The notes below the pieces were generated by a model that was given only the letters and a program-made list of their open reading frames with translations, did not search any database and was not told the origin of the DNA. The position numbers and the translations under genes are program-made. Shown here piece by piece: positions 36,452 to 44,583 of a stretch of DNA of 64,000 bases. The first letter of the stretch is position 1. Every line of letters begins with the position of its first letter. The stretch spans positions 1 to 64,000 of the forward strand of contig CALDKB010000014.1 of assembly GCA_937899245.1 (NCBI GenBank), written 5' to 3'. The stretch is from an uncultured Bacteroidales bacterium. GTDB lineage: Bacteria > Bacteroidota > Bacteroidia > Bacteroidales > ML635J-15.

Positions 36452-36823
36452 ATGGAGACGTTAGAAAAATACATAAGCGAAGTAGTAGACAAACTCATTG
36501 AAGCTCAAGCGAAAAACATATCGATTCAGATTGCCGACAGCAAGGATGAAGACTATATCGCATTGCGAATAACCAGTGGCGAATCAACTGATGACTCGGA
36601 ATACAAGCAATCACAGGAAAAAGGAAATCTCGCTGGATTTTTCAGTCGGCTTTTCTGTCTTAATCCCGACATTAGCATTTGTGTAAAATACGTTACCGAC
36701 GAAGAATATTTTGAACTGAACACCGAAGATGTAAAGGACATTTTTGCCGGCATGAAGCTTGACGACGAGGAAGTAATCGAGAATTTGGCCGAAATGCTCG
36801 AAGAAAGTTTCGTCAGCGAATAA
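36452..36823 (+). CDS. Acidic protein of unknown function
   Basis: 123 residues from the ATG at 36452; a TTG one codon earlier is possible. It is very acidic, especially the C-terminal half (ELNTEDVKDIFAGMKLDDEEVIENLAEMLEESF), with one hydrophobic stretch (AGFFSRLFCLNPDISICVKYV) that is too broken for a clear membrane helix. No family was recognised. It lies 22 bases after ygiQ and is closed by a terminator, so it is probably the second gene of that operon. Confidence 0.6.
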   Translation: METLEKYISEVVDKLIEAQAKNISIQIADSKDEDYIALRITSGESTDDSEYKQSQEKGNLAGFFSRLFCLNPDISICVKYVTDEEYFELNTEDVKDIFAGMKLDDEEVIENLAEMLEESFVSE

Positions 36824-36827
36824 AAAA

Positions 36828-36850
36828 AACGGAAGCCAATGGCCTCCGTT
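36828..36850. terminator. Bidirectional hairpin terminator
   Basis: AACGGAAGCC (36828-36837) pairs with GGCCTCCGTT (36841-36850) with one mismatch and a 3-base loop. An A run precedes it, serving the converging lipoprotein gene; a weaker T-rich stretch follows. Confidence 0.75.
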
Positions 36851-36873
36851 ATAATATTTTCATTAGTAAAATC

Positions 36874-37287
36874 TTATTCAGATTCAGATTTAACGACATC
36901 GTCATCAGGCATGGAATCGTTGGCGCCATCATTTATAGCATCAAAAAATCCCCGAACGGCACCTGCAATCTGCTGCGCAGCACTATTCAGACCTTCGCCA
37001 ATCTCCTTTACGGTTCGTTTTGTAAAATAACCTGCGCACTTACCCTTAAGGTAACCGATTTCACGCAATTCTTCATCCGTATACTTATAGCGATCGAGCT
37101 CGGCTGTCATCTGGTCGTATTTTGTACTGGCTTCATTCCATTGCTCATCGGTATATGAATCCGAATCCATTTCAAGTTCATTTTCAAACTTTCGCAAATC
37201 ATCCAAAGACTTCTGTTTCTTATCAACGCATGAAACAATCGAAAGGCAAAACACCAAAACTGTGAGGAAAATCAATTTTAATTTCAT
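36874..37287 (-). CDS. Small predicted lipoprotein, possibly DUF6565-like
   Basis: 137 residues. Signal peptide MKLKLIFLTVLVFCLSIVSC with lipobox ending at Cys20. The mature part is helical and acidic (DLRKFENELEMDSDSYTDEQWNEASTKYDQMTAELDRYKYTDEELREIGYLKGK), like the small Bacteroidales lipoproteins catalogued as DUF6565; assigned by general resemblance only. A short C-terminal segment AAQQIAGAVRGFFDAIND is amphipathic. Probably periplasm-facing; role unknown. Confidence 0.7.
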   Translation of the reverse strand: MKLKLIFLTVLVFCLSIVSCVDKKQKSLDDLRKFENELEMDSDSYTDEQWNEASTKYDQMTAELDRYKYTDEELREIGYLKGKCAGYFTKRTVKEIGEGLNSAAQQIAGAVRGFFDAINDGANDSMPDDDVVKSESE

Positions 37288-37348
37288 AATGTCCGCTTTA
37301 AAATTTAAGCAAAACTAACATTTTTTTTAGCAATCCAAAGAATAAATT

Positions 37349-38164
37349 TTAAAGTTTTCCCTTGGCATAATCCAGCTTGACATCAAGTTCATAATTGTAC
37401 GACGCACGATGGCTATAACGACCTTTGGTGTAAATCAACTTATTCACGTTAGCTTCAAAATCCTCGTCTGGCACAAGCCGACCATCAGCAGACACGCAAC
37501 CATCCTTTCCGTCTACAACTGCGCCCAGAGCTTCATCTGTCTCGACGACTTCGGAAAAAAGGATTTCATCATACGAAGGTCCCACATATTGGCCGTCCAT
37601 TGTAAGCACGCCAACTTTTCCATCCTTGCGAAGCTCGAGCATGCAGTCGTCGTACCACGAATGACCATCGTCTTCGTTCGTAATATAAATTGGTCGCAAT
37701 ACAATTTCGTCCATAATGCAAGGAACCAAAACTTTGCCGTTGGCATCAACAACACCATACTTTCCTTCTTTCTCCGTAACAAAATAGCAATCATATTTTT
37801 CAATGCTATCGTAGTCGAAAATTCCAACAGGTGTTCCATAACCATCCGGCAATACAAGCCCCCAGAGTCCATTCCGACAGGCGAATACAGGAGACTTGGC
37901 ATTATTTATTTTTCCACTGCATCCCGACAAACGCTCGTAAATAGCAGGCACAAGCACTTCGTCCTTTATGTTTACAAGCTTATCGCAACCATTTTCCTCC
38001 ACGACGTAATCCATCCAGTCGTAGTTATCACTTATTTCGTAAAATGCAATTCGCGCCGCCTCGACATCTTCGTCGGGCAACTTACTTGCTACTGCCGATG
38101 CGTATTCGGCATATAGTTTCTGCATTTCCAGCAACTGCTGCTTGTGTGCGTGCGGTCTTTCCAT
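37349..38164 (-). CDS. WG-repeat protein
   Basis: 271 residues from the ATG at 38164; a GTG seven codons earlier is possible, but AAGGAA lies right before the ATG. The N-terminal about 75 residues are helical; the rest holds about four WG beta repeats (ACRNGLWGLVLPDGYGTPVGIFDYDSIEKY; VTEKEGKYGVVDANGKVLVPCIMDEI; LRKDGKVGVLTMDGQYVGPSYDEI; GAVVDGKDGCVSADGRLVP). There is no signal peptide, so it is probably cytoplasmic. WG repeats are common in Bacteroidota and lack a defined function. Confidence 0.8.
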   Translation of the reverse strand: MERPHAHKQQLLEMQKLYAEYASAVASKLPDEDVEAARIAFYEISDNYDWMDYVVEENGCDKLVNIKDEVLVPAIYERLSGCSGKINNAKSPVFACRNGLWGLVLPDGYGTPVGIFDYDSIEKYDCYFVTEKEGKYGVVDANGKVLVPCIMDEIVLRPIYITNEDDGHSWYDDCMLELRKDGKVGVLTMDGQYVGPSYDEILFSEVVETDEALGAVVDGKDGCVSADGRLVPDEDFEANVNKLIYTKGRYSHRASYNYELDVKLDYAKGKL

Positions 38165-38253
38165 TTCCTTTTTATTTTGCCACACGAAAGTACCACCTTT
38201 TAATCAAAATTGTCAACAGAAATAAAGAACTTATTAAAGATGGAAGGTTAATT

Positions 38254-38384
38254 ATGTAGTTTGAATGTTTCACGTTTCATGTCGATCCAATGCCGACGCG
38301 AGCCAAGCACAATAAGCTTGCTCAAATTGCTGAGGCGGTGCTAAGCACAGCGAGAGATAGCTCGCAAACAATTTCAAACTACAT
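38254..38384. repeat. MITE-like element with perfect 12-bp terminal inverted repeats
   Basis: ATGTAGTTTGAA (38254-38265) is exactly inverted as TTCAAACTACAT (38373-38384), with TGTTT/AAACA just inside. The interior has further CGAGC/GCTCG pairing and no gene. Total length is 131 bp. No clear target-site duplication was seen. It lies immediately upstream of the hldD promoter. Confidence 0.6.
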
Positions 38385-38407
38385 CAAACTTTTTCAAACA
38401 ACTTCCT

Positions 38408-38415
38408 TATCTTTG
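38408..38415 (+). promoter_or_regulatory. -7 box of the hldD operon
   Basis: TATCTTTG, an exact TAnnTTTG match 18 bases before the ATG at 38434. The -33 region (TTTTTC near 38390) is only partly consistent. The MITE-like element ends 23 bases upstream. Confidence 0.5.
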
Positions 38416-38433
38416 TAAAAAAATTCAATCGCA

Positions 38434-39393
38434 ATGATAGTAGTTACTGGTGCAGCAGGATTTATCGGTAGCAATGTAGCTGCCAGCTTATTGGAACGCG
38501 GATACAAAGACCTTGTCCTTTCGGACGATTTTTCGAGAGAGAGCAAAAAAGGAAACTTTGAGAACAAAGATGTCAAGTTAGTCGACCGCAACGATTTTGC
38601 CGACTGGCTGGACATGAATCACAAACAAGTCGAAACCATAATACACCTAGGGGCACGCACCGACACCACCGAGTTTGACCTTCAACTGCTACTGCAGATG
38701 AATACAGAATACACGAAACTGCTATGGACCAAATGCTGCGATTACGGAATTCCGTTCCTATACGCATCATCAGCTGCGACATACGGCATGGGCGAAAACG
38801 GCTTCTGCGACACTACCGATCCTAACATTCTGAAACCTCTAAATCCGTACGGAATTTCCAAAAACGAGTTCGACAAATGGATGTTAACCCAAGATTGCAA
38901 GCCATTTTTCTGGGCTGGTTTCAAGTTCTTCAACGTTTATGGACCTAACGAATACCACAAAGGACGTATGGCATCGGTAATTATGCACGCTTTCAACCAG
39001 ATAAACGCAACTGGAGGGCTAAAGCTTTTCCGCTCTCACCGTGATGATTACAAAGACGGAGAACAAAGCCGCGATTTCGTTTATGTAAAGGATGTCGTTG
39101 ATGTGCTGATATACTTTATGGAAACTCGCAGCCGCTGTGGCATATACAATCTCGGCACAGGGAAAGCTCGCTCTTTCAACGACCTTGGCCGCTCTACATT
39201 TGCAGCAATGGGCATCGAACCGAACATTACATACATTGACACGCCTATTGATATTCGCGACAAATACCAATATTTCACCGAAGCAGACATTACTTCTTTG
39301 CGCCAAGCCGGCTATACAAAGGATTTTTATTCTTTGGAAGACGGCACAAAAGATTACGTACAGAATTATCTAATGGGACATAAATATAGATAA
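38434..39393 (+). CDS. hldD: ADP-glyceromanno-heptose 6-epimerase
   Basis: 319 residues, an extended SDR. Rossmann motif GAAGFIGSN at the N-terminus, HLGARTDTTE (characteristic of HldD), SSAATYG and YGISKNEFDKW (catalytic Tyr-x3-Lys), then FFNVYGPNE and RDFVYVKDVV. It epimerises ADP-D-glycero-D-manno-heptose to the L-glycero form for LPS inner core. It is followed after 3 bases by the MeaB fusion gene, probably one transcript. Confidence 0.93.
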   Translation: MIVVTGAAGFIGSNVAASLLERGYKDLVLSDDFSRESKKGNFENKDVKLVDRNDFADWLDMNHKQVETIIHLGARTDTTEFDLQLLLQMNTEYTKLLWTKCCDYGIPFLYASSAATYGMGENGFCDTTDPNILKPLNPYGISKNEFDKWMLTQDCKPFFWAGFKFFNVYGPNEYHKGRMASVIMHAFNQINATGGLKLFRSHRDDYKDGEQSRDFVYVKDVVDVLIYFMETRSRCGIYNLGTGKARSFNDLGRSTFAAMGIEPNITYIDTPIDIRDKYQYFTEADITSLRQAGYTKDFYSLEDGTKDYVQNYLMGHKYR

Positions 39394-39396
39394 GAT

Positions 39397-41124
39397 ATGG
39401 ACGAACCGTTATTATCTAAAGCAGGGAACTACAAAAATCTTGTAGCATACCAAAAAGCCGAAGTTATTTATGAAATAACATATTATTTCTGCCATAAATA
39501 TCTTGAAAAAGGAGACAGAACCATTGACCAAATGATTCAAGCAGCCAGTTCGGGAAAACAAAACATTGCAGAAGGAGTTTCGGCATCAAGTACATCAAGC
39601 AAAACTGAGATTTTCCTAATAAATGTTGCAAAAGCAAGTCTAAAAGAACTGCTTGAAGATTATAAAGATTATTTACGCACACGAAATCACAACATCTGGG
39701 AAAAAGATTCCGAAGAATTTGAATCAATTCGCAAACTTGGTTTTGAACATAATGACGCTCCATTTTTCATGGAAATAGCAAAATCTCGTCCACCAGAAAC
39801 AATTGCTAATATGGCAATTATATTACTCAATCAAACAGACTACCTATTATTTAGGCTATTAGAGAGATTGAGCAAAGATTTTTTACAAGACGGCGGATTT
39901 TCTGAAAGAATAAAGAGAATGAGACTAGAAAGCAAAAAAAAGAACGGGAACGCTAACAGCAGCACAGAAAACGGCCATAACGTTAAGGACCTTAACAAAT
40001 TTAACAACATTAAGGTTCCTGTCAAACGTTTTCTGGGCGAAGTTGAAGAATGCAAAGCCAACAACAGCGCATTGCAGGTTAACGATGGCGTTGAACAACC
40101 GCCACAGGTAAACCCCAATATCTCGCGTTTCCGCCGACGCAAGCCATTGCTTTCTGTCGAAGAATATGTAAATGGCATACTAAAATCCGACATTACTATT
40201 CTTGGTCAGGCAATAACGCTTGTTGAAAGTGTTTTGCCGGAACATCAAGAGATTGCACAAAAAATAATCGAAGGATGTCTTCCGCATTCTGGCAAGTCGA
40301 TACGAATAGGAATTACCGGTGTACCGGGCGCAGGCAAAAGTACATTCATCGAAGCACTAGGAGTAAAGATTGCCGACATGGGGCACAAACTTGCCGTTTT
40401 GGCCGTTGACCCGAGCAGCGAACGTAGCGGTGGCTCTATCCTTGGCGACAAAACTCGTATGGAACACCTTACATCTCACCCAAACGCATTTGTCCGACCT
40501 TCGCCATCGGCAGGATCACTTGGCGGCGTTGCACGCAAGACTCGAGAATCGATAATCCTTTGTGAAGCAGCAGGTTTCGACACCATTTTCGTTGAAACCG
40601 TTGGCGTTGGACAATCGGAAACCGTAGTTCACAGCATGGTCGACTTCTTCCTTCTACTATTGGTTTCGGGCGCCGGCGACGAACTTCAAGGCATAAAACG
40701 AGGAATAATGGAAATGGCCGACGCAATAGCAATTACCAAGGCCGACGGAGAAAACGTAACACGCGCAGAGCTTGCCAAAACTCAATGCCAGAACGCCCTG
40801 CATTTCTTCCCGAAAGGCAAGTCGCAATGGACTCCTGTTGCAACAACTTGCTCGTCGCTCGAAGGCAAGGGAATCCTTGACATCTGGAAAATTATCACCG
40901 ACTACATTGCACACACGAACCACAACGGATTTTTCGACTACAACCGCAACGAACAATCCAAATACTGGCTTTACGAAACCATTAACGAAGCAATCCGCAA
41001 CAGCTTCTACCGCGATGAGAAAATTGCCGGCTGTCTGCACGAATACGAGACGAAAGTCCTTGAAAATAAAATCAGCAGTTTCGCCGCTGCCAACGAACTT
41101 TTGAAAAAATACTTTGAAAAATGA
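39397..41124 (+). CDS. Fusion of a four-helix-bundle (S23/suffix) domain with MeaB/ArgK GTPase
   Basis: 575 residues. Residues about 10-175 match the S23/four-helix-bundle suffix family (NLVAYQKAEVIYEITYYF, RTIDQMIQAASSGKQNIAEG, SSKTEIFLINVAKASLKELLEDY). Residues about 218-575 are a full MeaB/ArgK: the usual N-terminus (LQVNDGVEQPPQVNP, LSVEEYVNGIL), P-loop GVPGAGKST at 308-316, AVDPSSERSGGSILGDKTRM, FVETVGVGQSE and ITKADGEN. MeaB is the GTPase chaperone that protects and reloads methylmalonyl-CoA mutase. Ordinary MeaB lacks the first domain, so this is an in-frame fusion joined by a low-complexity linker (about 176-217). An internal ATG at 39919 (residue 175) could also yield near-normal MeaB. 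No mutase gene is in the window. Confidence 0.85.
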   Translation: MDEPLLSKAGNYKNLVAYQKAEVIYEITYYFCHKYLEKGDRTIDQMIQAASSGKQNIAEGVSASSTSSKTEIFLINVAKASLKELLEDYKDYLRTRNHNIWEKDSEEFESIRKLGFEHNDAPFFMEIAKSRPPETIANMAIILLNQTDYLLFRLLERLSKDFLQDGGFSERIKRMRLESKKKNGNANSSTENGHNVKDLNKFNNIKVPVKRFLGEVEECKANNSALQVNDGVEQPPQVNPNISRFRRRKPLLSVEEYVNGILKSDITILGQAITLVESVLPEHQEIAQKIIEGCLPHSGKSIRIGITGVPGAGKSTFIEALGVKIADMGHKLAVLAVDPSSERSGGSILGDKTRMEHLTSHPNAFVRPSPSAGSLGGVARKTRESIILCEAAGFDTIFVETVGVGQSETVVHSMVDFFLLLLVSGAGDELQGIKRGIMEMADAIAITKADGENVTRAELAKTQCQNALHFFPKGKSQWTPVATTCSSLEGKGILDIWKIITDYIAHTNHNGFFDYNRNEQSKYWLYETINEAIRNSFYRDEKIAGCLHEYETKVLENKISSFAAANELLKKYFEK

Positions 41125-41639
41125 TTGGACAGGAAATAGTTTATAAGGCCTTGGCCGACTTGAACATAGAATTTGAATATTACGAATCTCCACGCGATTT
41201 TTCGTCAGAAGACGACGGGGCTTTCTGGAAACGGATTGGCGCTTGCCGCTGCAAGAACCTATTTATGCGCAACCACAAAGGCAACCAGCACTATCTGCTT
41301 ATCTCCGACTATTACCGCGACATCAACATCCACGCAATAGAACACAAACTGAAACAAGGAAAGCTATCTTTTGCATCGCAGGAACGCATCGACAAGTGGA
41401 TTAAAGGAACAATAGGCGCCATTTCGGTATTTTCGTTACTGAACGACACCGAAAACCACACAATTGCATTTATCGACAAAACATTGCTAACAAAGGAAAG
41501 ACTTACATTCCTTCCAAACCAGCTTAATGCGCTGATTTCAATAAAGACGGAAGATTTTGTCAGGATTCTGGACTATACAGGCAACAAATACGAAATGGTT
41601 GACTTGGAAATTGTCGACGAATCACTCATCGCACCTTGA
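41121..41639 (+). CDS. YbaK/ProX-type aminoacyl-tRNA deacylase
   Basis: 172 residues. The pattern VYKALADLNIEFEYYES, CRCKNLFMRNHKGNQHYLLISDYYRDINIHAIEHKL, LSFASQERI, GTIGAISVFSLLND and IAFIDKTLL is that of the stand-alone ProXp/PrdX family, which hydrolyses misacylated tRNAs (typically Ala- or Cys-tRNA-Pro). Cytoplasmic. The start overlaps the MeaB fusion stop by 4 bases (ATGA), so translation is coupled. Confidence 0.9.
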   Translation: MIGQEIVYKALADLNIEFEYYESPRDFSSEDDGAFWKRIGACRCKNLFMRNHKGNQHYLLISDYYRDINIHAIEHKLKQGKLSFASQERIDKWIKGTIGAISVFSLLNDTENHTIAFIDKTLLTKERLTFLPNQLNALISIKTEDFVRILDYTGNKYEMVDLEIVDESLIAP

Positions 41640-41641
41640 AC

Positions 41642-41769
41642 GTTAGTCGAAGGGGCGGTTTTATAAAGGCTTTTCGTTGCAGTGGCTTCGTCTAACACTC
41701 AGCCAGCAGAGGAGACATGCGACTTCGACTTACTTCGACTACACTCAGTTCAAGCCGCTCAGCCAGCGG
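41642..41769. repeat. Extragenic repeat cluster between converging genes
   Basis: GTTAGTCGAAG (41642-41652) and CTTCGTCTAAC (41686-41696) form a near-perfect inverted repeat. CACTCAGCCAGC (41696-41707) and GCTCAGCCAGCGG (41757-41769) share a phrase also present inverted at 34446-34460. ACTTCGACT is repeated twice between them. Probably a member of a dispersed repeat family; it could also end both transcripts. Confidence 0.45.
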
Positions 41770-41774
41770 ATTAT

Positions 41775-42242
41775 TTATCGAATTCTATCCCACACCGTTT
41801 CAATCAAGTCCATCTCGAAACCTCGGCTTGCAGCGAAGCGAAAAACAGATGCCTTCAACTTATATTCGTCATCATTTTTCGTTGATTTCAACTTGCTTTT
41901 CATAAGATTTTCGAGCAATGCGAAATATTCGTCATCATCGATTTCGGCAAGCGGTTCTGCCATCAGTTTTTCGGAAATTCCTTTTTGAAGCAAGGCCTGA
42001 CGAATCTTCATCCTTCCCCACTTGTTGAACTTAAAAGCATCGGAGACAAATGCTCGTGCATAACGTTCATTATCGACAAAACGGTCATCTTTCAAGCGTT
42101 CAATAATTTTTACAATGTCAGCTGCTTCTATGTGTTGCTTTGCCAAATATGTACGGACATCCATTTCACATTTTTCAGCACGCGAACAATATGCCTGCGC
42201 CTTAAAAAGATATTTTTCAAAATCTTCATTTTCCATAATCAT
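41775..42242 (-). CDS. recX: RecX-family regulator
   Basis: 155 residues, the usual length, made of three-helix RecX repeats: YLFKAQAYCSRAEKCEMDVRTYLAKQ, IERLKDDRFVDNERYARAFVSDAFKFNKWGRMKIRQALLQKGISEKLM. RecX inhibits RecA filament extension in the cytoplasm. The start overlaps the DUF2797 stop by 4 bases, so the two genes are coupled. Two ATGs lie two codons apart and cannot be separated. Confidence 0.9.
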   Translation of the reverse strand: MIMENEDFEKYLFKAQAYCSRAEKCEMDVRTYLAKQHIEAADIVKIIERLKDDRFVDNERYARAFVSDAFKFNKWGRMKIRQALLQKGISEKLMAEPLAEIDDDEYFALLENLMKSKLKSTKNDDEYKLKASVFRFAASRGFEMDLIETVWDRIR

Positions 42243-43036
42243 TCAACCGTAATTTTCACAGAATACCCCGAATGGCTTCTAACATTCAAGGCTGCACCAT
42301 TGTCAAAAATCAAATACTGGCCTTTAATTCCCGCCAAAACACCGCCAACACATTCGGAATTGTCGAGCGAGACCGACTTTATGTTGGCAACCGTATTTAT
42401 ATATGGGTAATACAATTCGGTAATGCTATCGTCGAAAGTTTCGTACAGGCGCAAATCGTCGGGCAAAAGTGAAAGGAAGGCTTTTTTTCGTTCCAACAAA
42501 TCGACATTAGGTTGCGAAAACATCAACATTCGACGCCAATTTGTTTTGTCGGCCACATGCTTTTTCATCTCCACCTCTATTTGTCCCGCCAAATTACGAT
42601 TCGGCGTCTTCGCAAACTTTATTGCAGCAACTGCGCCCTGGTCAATCCATCGCGTAGGAATCTGGTTGAAGCGCGTCACACCAACCTTAATGTCACCGGT
42701 AAATGCCAAATACACATAATGATCGATAAGTGAATATTTCTTCGACCATTCCATATCACGCGATATTCCGAGATGCGACAAGTCCTTTTCCGGATTAAAA
42801 ACGCCCTCGTCGCACTCGGGCAAAGTTGCATAGCACTGGTAGCAATGACCGTTCATATAACTTTTTGAAGTCAACTTTCCACAGCTAACACAATGAATCT
42901 GATGATTATATTCAATTGTCAAATGCTTGCCGATAAGAGAATTCATATCAATTTCAGACTCTCCGTCAGACAAATAATAACGAATCGGAAAAGCAAATTC
43001 CGTTCGCATTTTCGACAAGTTGAGTTCGTATTGCAT
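42239..43036 (-). CDS. DUF2797 protein
   Basis: 265 residues. A Cys4 zinc-binding-like site (CVSCGKLT...CYQCYATLPECD) is followed by VYLAFTGDIKVGVTRFNQIPTRWIDQGA, the DUF2797 signature that resembles a GIY-YIG-type strand arrangement, then QIEVEMKKHVADKTNWRRML. Function unknown; probably nucleic-acid related, which is inference from the fold likeness. It is middle gene of a minus-strand run (PNPOx-fold gene, DUF2797, recX). Confidence 0.85.
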   Translation of the reverse strand: MQYELNLSKMRTEFAFPIRYYLSDGESEIDMNSLIGKHLTIEYNHQIHCVSCGKLTSKSYMNGHCYQCYATLPECDEGVFNPEKDLSHLGISRDMEWSKKYSLIDHYVYLAFTGDIKVGVTRFNQIPTRWIDQGAVAAIKFAKTPNRNLAGQIEVEMKKHVADKTNWRRMLMFSQPNVDLLERKKAFLSLLPDDLRLYETFDDSITELYYPYINTVANIKSVSLDNSECVGGVLAGIKGQYLIFDNGAALNVRSHSGYSVKITVE

Positions 43037-43040
43037 TTAC

Positions 43041-43436
43041 TTAAAATTTGATCTCCCTGGGAGGATTTACAAACGAACTTATTATGGCTGTTGCATCCTT
43101 CAGGTAATACACAGCGGTATTGCCATCTTCTGCATCATACATTTTCTTTAATTCAGGGTAAGAATCTAACATTGAACGTTTTGCCTCAATTCTTTCATCG
43201 CCGGCCAAAGTTGCAGAAACCCTTATCCAGGAATTCTGTCCATCAAAAGCGCAAATTTCGACCTTTGGGTTTTTCGCAATCTGCTTGTCCACAGGTTTTA
43301 CATGTCCGGTCTGAATATAAAGCTTTCCTTCAAAAATATTTACCGTACCAAAGGGACGTACTCGTGGCTGGTCGCCTTCACAAGTTGCCAAATAGTAGCA
43401 ACCGCATTTCTTTATAAAGTCAAAAACTTCTTTCAT
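43041..43436 (-). CDS. Pyridoxamine 5'-phosphate oxidase-fold protein
   Basis: 131 residues. The split-barrel flavin-binding pattern is clear: YYLATCEGDQPRVRPFGTVNIFEGKLYIQTGHVKPVDKQIAKNPKVEICAF, then WIRVSATLAGDERIEAKRSML. Such small family members bind FMN or F420 and reduce diverse substrates; true PdxH is longer, so this is not the vitamin B6 enzyme. It lies 9 bases downstream of the 2-hydroxyacid dehydrogenase and is likely cotranscribed. Confidence 0.88.
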   Translation of the reverse strand: MKEVFDFIKKCGCYYLATCEGDQPRVRPFGTVNIFEGKLYIQTGHVKPVDKQIAKNPKVEICAFDGQNSWIRVSATLAGDERIEAKRSMLDSYPELKKMYDAEDGNTAVYYLKDATAIISSFVNPPREIKF

Positions 43437-43445
43437 ATAATTTAT

Positions 43446-44399
43446 TTATTTCACCTTCAAGATTTTATCCAACAGCACTTGTGCCAACTTAATCTTCGAC
43501 TCTTCAGTCCAACCCGCAATATGCGGCGACATAATAACATTATCGCATGATGCAATATATTTAAAATCAGCATTATCTGTCATTTTTGCAGTTGCTTCGA
43601 AAGACGTTTCCTCATACTCGATAACATCTAGTCCGGCAGCCACAATCCTACCCGACTTCAGGCCTTCGGCAAGAGCCGAAGTCTTTACGACTGGACCACG
43701 CGAAGCATTCAGCAATACAAAAGGAACTTTGAAATTCCTGATAAATGCCTCGTCGACCATATACTTGGTTTCATCCGTCAATGGAACATGAAGACTCAAC
43801 ACATCAGCATTTTCGAAGATTTCGCCGAGTGAAACTTCCGTAGCATATTCGTCGGAAAAATTAGTCTTGTACTTATCGTATGCAAGTACACGGCAACCGA
43901 AGCCAGAAAGTTTTCTTGCCAGCGACGAACCCATATTTCCGTAGCCGATGATACCAACAGTACGGTAACCGAGTTCTCTGCCCCGATTCATTTCGCGCTT
44001 CCATTCGCCAGCCTTTACCTGCCTGTCGGCTCGACTTAGATTATTAAGCAGAGATAGCAGCATCCCAACCGTATGTTCGCCTACTGCATCGCGGTTGCCT
44101 TCAGGCGAATTCAAACATTCAATGCCCTTTGAATTGCAATATTCAATGTCGATAGTCTCCATTCCAGCGCCTACACGCGCAACGAAACGAAAAGCGCTGG
44201 AACTCGAAATGGCAGCATCAACAAACACCTTGTCAATGTTTATACGACTGCGGATAACAATCCCAAACACATCACCAAGATTACCAATTATCGTTTCGCG
44301 CGACCATTTTGTAGCATCTACAACCTCATAGCCGGCATTACGCAAGCCGTCGGTTATTATTGCGTGGACATCATCGATTATTAAGACCTTACGTGCCAT
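43446..44399 (-). CDS. D-isomer 2-hydroxyacid dehydrogenase (phosphoglycerate dehydrogenase-like)
   Basis: 317 residues from the ATG at 44399 (MARKVLIIDDVH). Catalytic and NAD motifs: VARVGAGMETID, SPEGNRDAVGEHTVGMLLSLL, GIIGYGNMGSSLA (GxGxxG), VLLNASRGPVV (Arg), GLDVIEYEE (Glu) and MSPHIAGWTEES (His). It oxidises D-2-hydroxyacids with NAD. It lacks the C-terminal ACT domain of long SerA, and no serC is adjacent, so the serine-biosynthesis role is likely but not certain. Confidence 0.85.
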   Translation of the reverse strand: MARKVLIIDDVHAIITDGLRNAGYEVVDATKWSRETIIGNLGDVFGIVIRSRINIDKVFVDAAISSSSAFRFVARVGAGMETIDIEYCNSKGIECLNSPEGNRDAVGEHTVGMLLSLLNNLSRADRQVKAGEWKREMNRGRELGYRTVGIIGYGNMGSSLARKLSGFGCRVLAYDKYKTNFSDEYATEVSLGEIFENADVLSLHVPLTDETKYMVDEAFIRNFKVPFVLLNASRGPVVKTSALAEGLKSGRIVAAGLDVIEYEETSFEATAKMTDNADFKYIASCDNVIMSPHIAGWTEESKIKLAQVLLDKILKVK

Positions 44400-44531
44400 C
44401 TTACGTTTATTTTCGAAATGCAAATTTACACAAATAGCAAAGCTCTTTTATTGTCAACAGAATTTTTATTTAAAAATCCCCCTAAAATGATATCGTATCA
44501 AAAAAATAAAGCATGCACAAGCAAACATTTA

Positions 44532-44561
44532 TTGCCGTTTTGTTAGAAAATAGTAACTTTG
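44532..44561 (+). promoter_or_regulatory. Promoter of the SDR-gldA operon
   Basis: TTG (44532-44534), a 19-base gap and TAACTTTG (44554-44561): a very good match to the Bacteroidota consensus. The ATG at 44584 is 22 bases further on. Confidence 0.75.
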
Positions 44562-44583
44562 CAAAAACAAAAAAACAAAATAA

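Noticed and set aside
39397..39930. S23-type domain as evidence of a 23S rRNA intervening sequence
   Set aside because: No rRNA sequence surrounds it; it is continuous in frame with MeaB.
43041..43436. Calling the split-barrel protein PdxH
   Set aside because: Too short and lacking the PdxH C-terminal region; only the general flavin-binding fold is supported.
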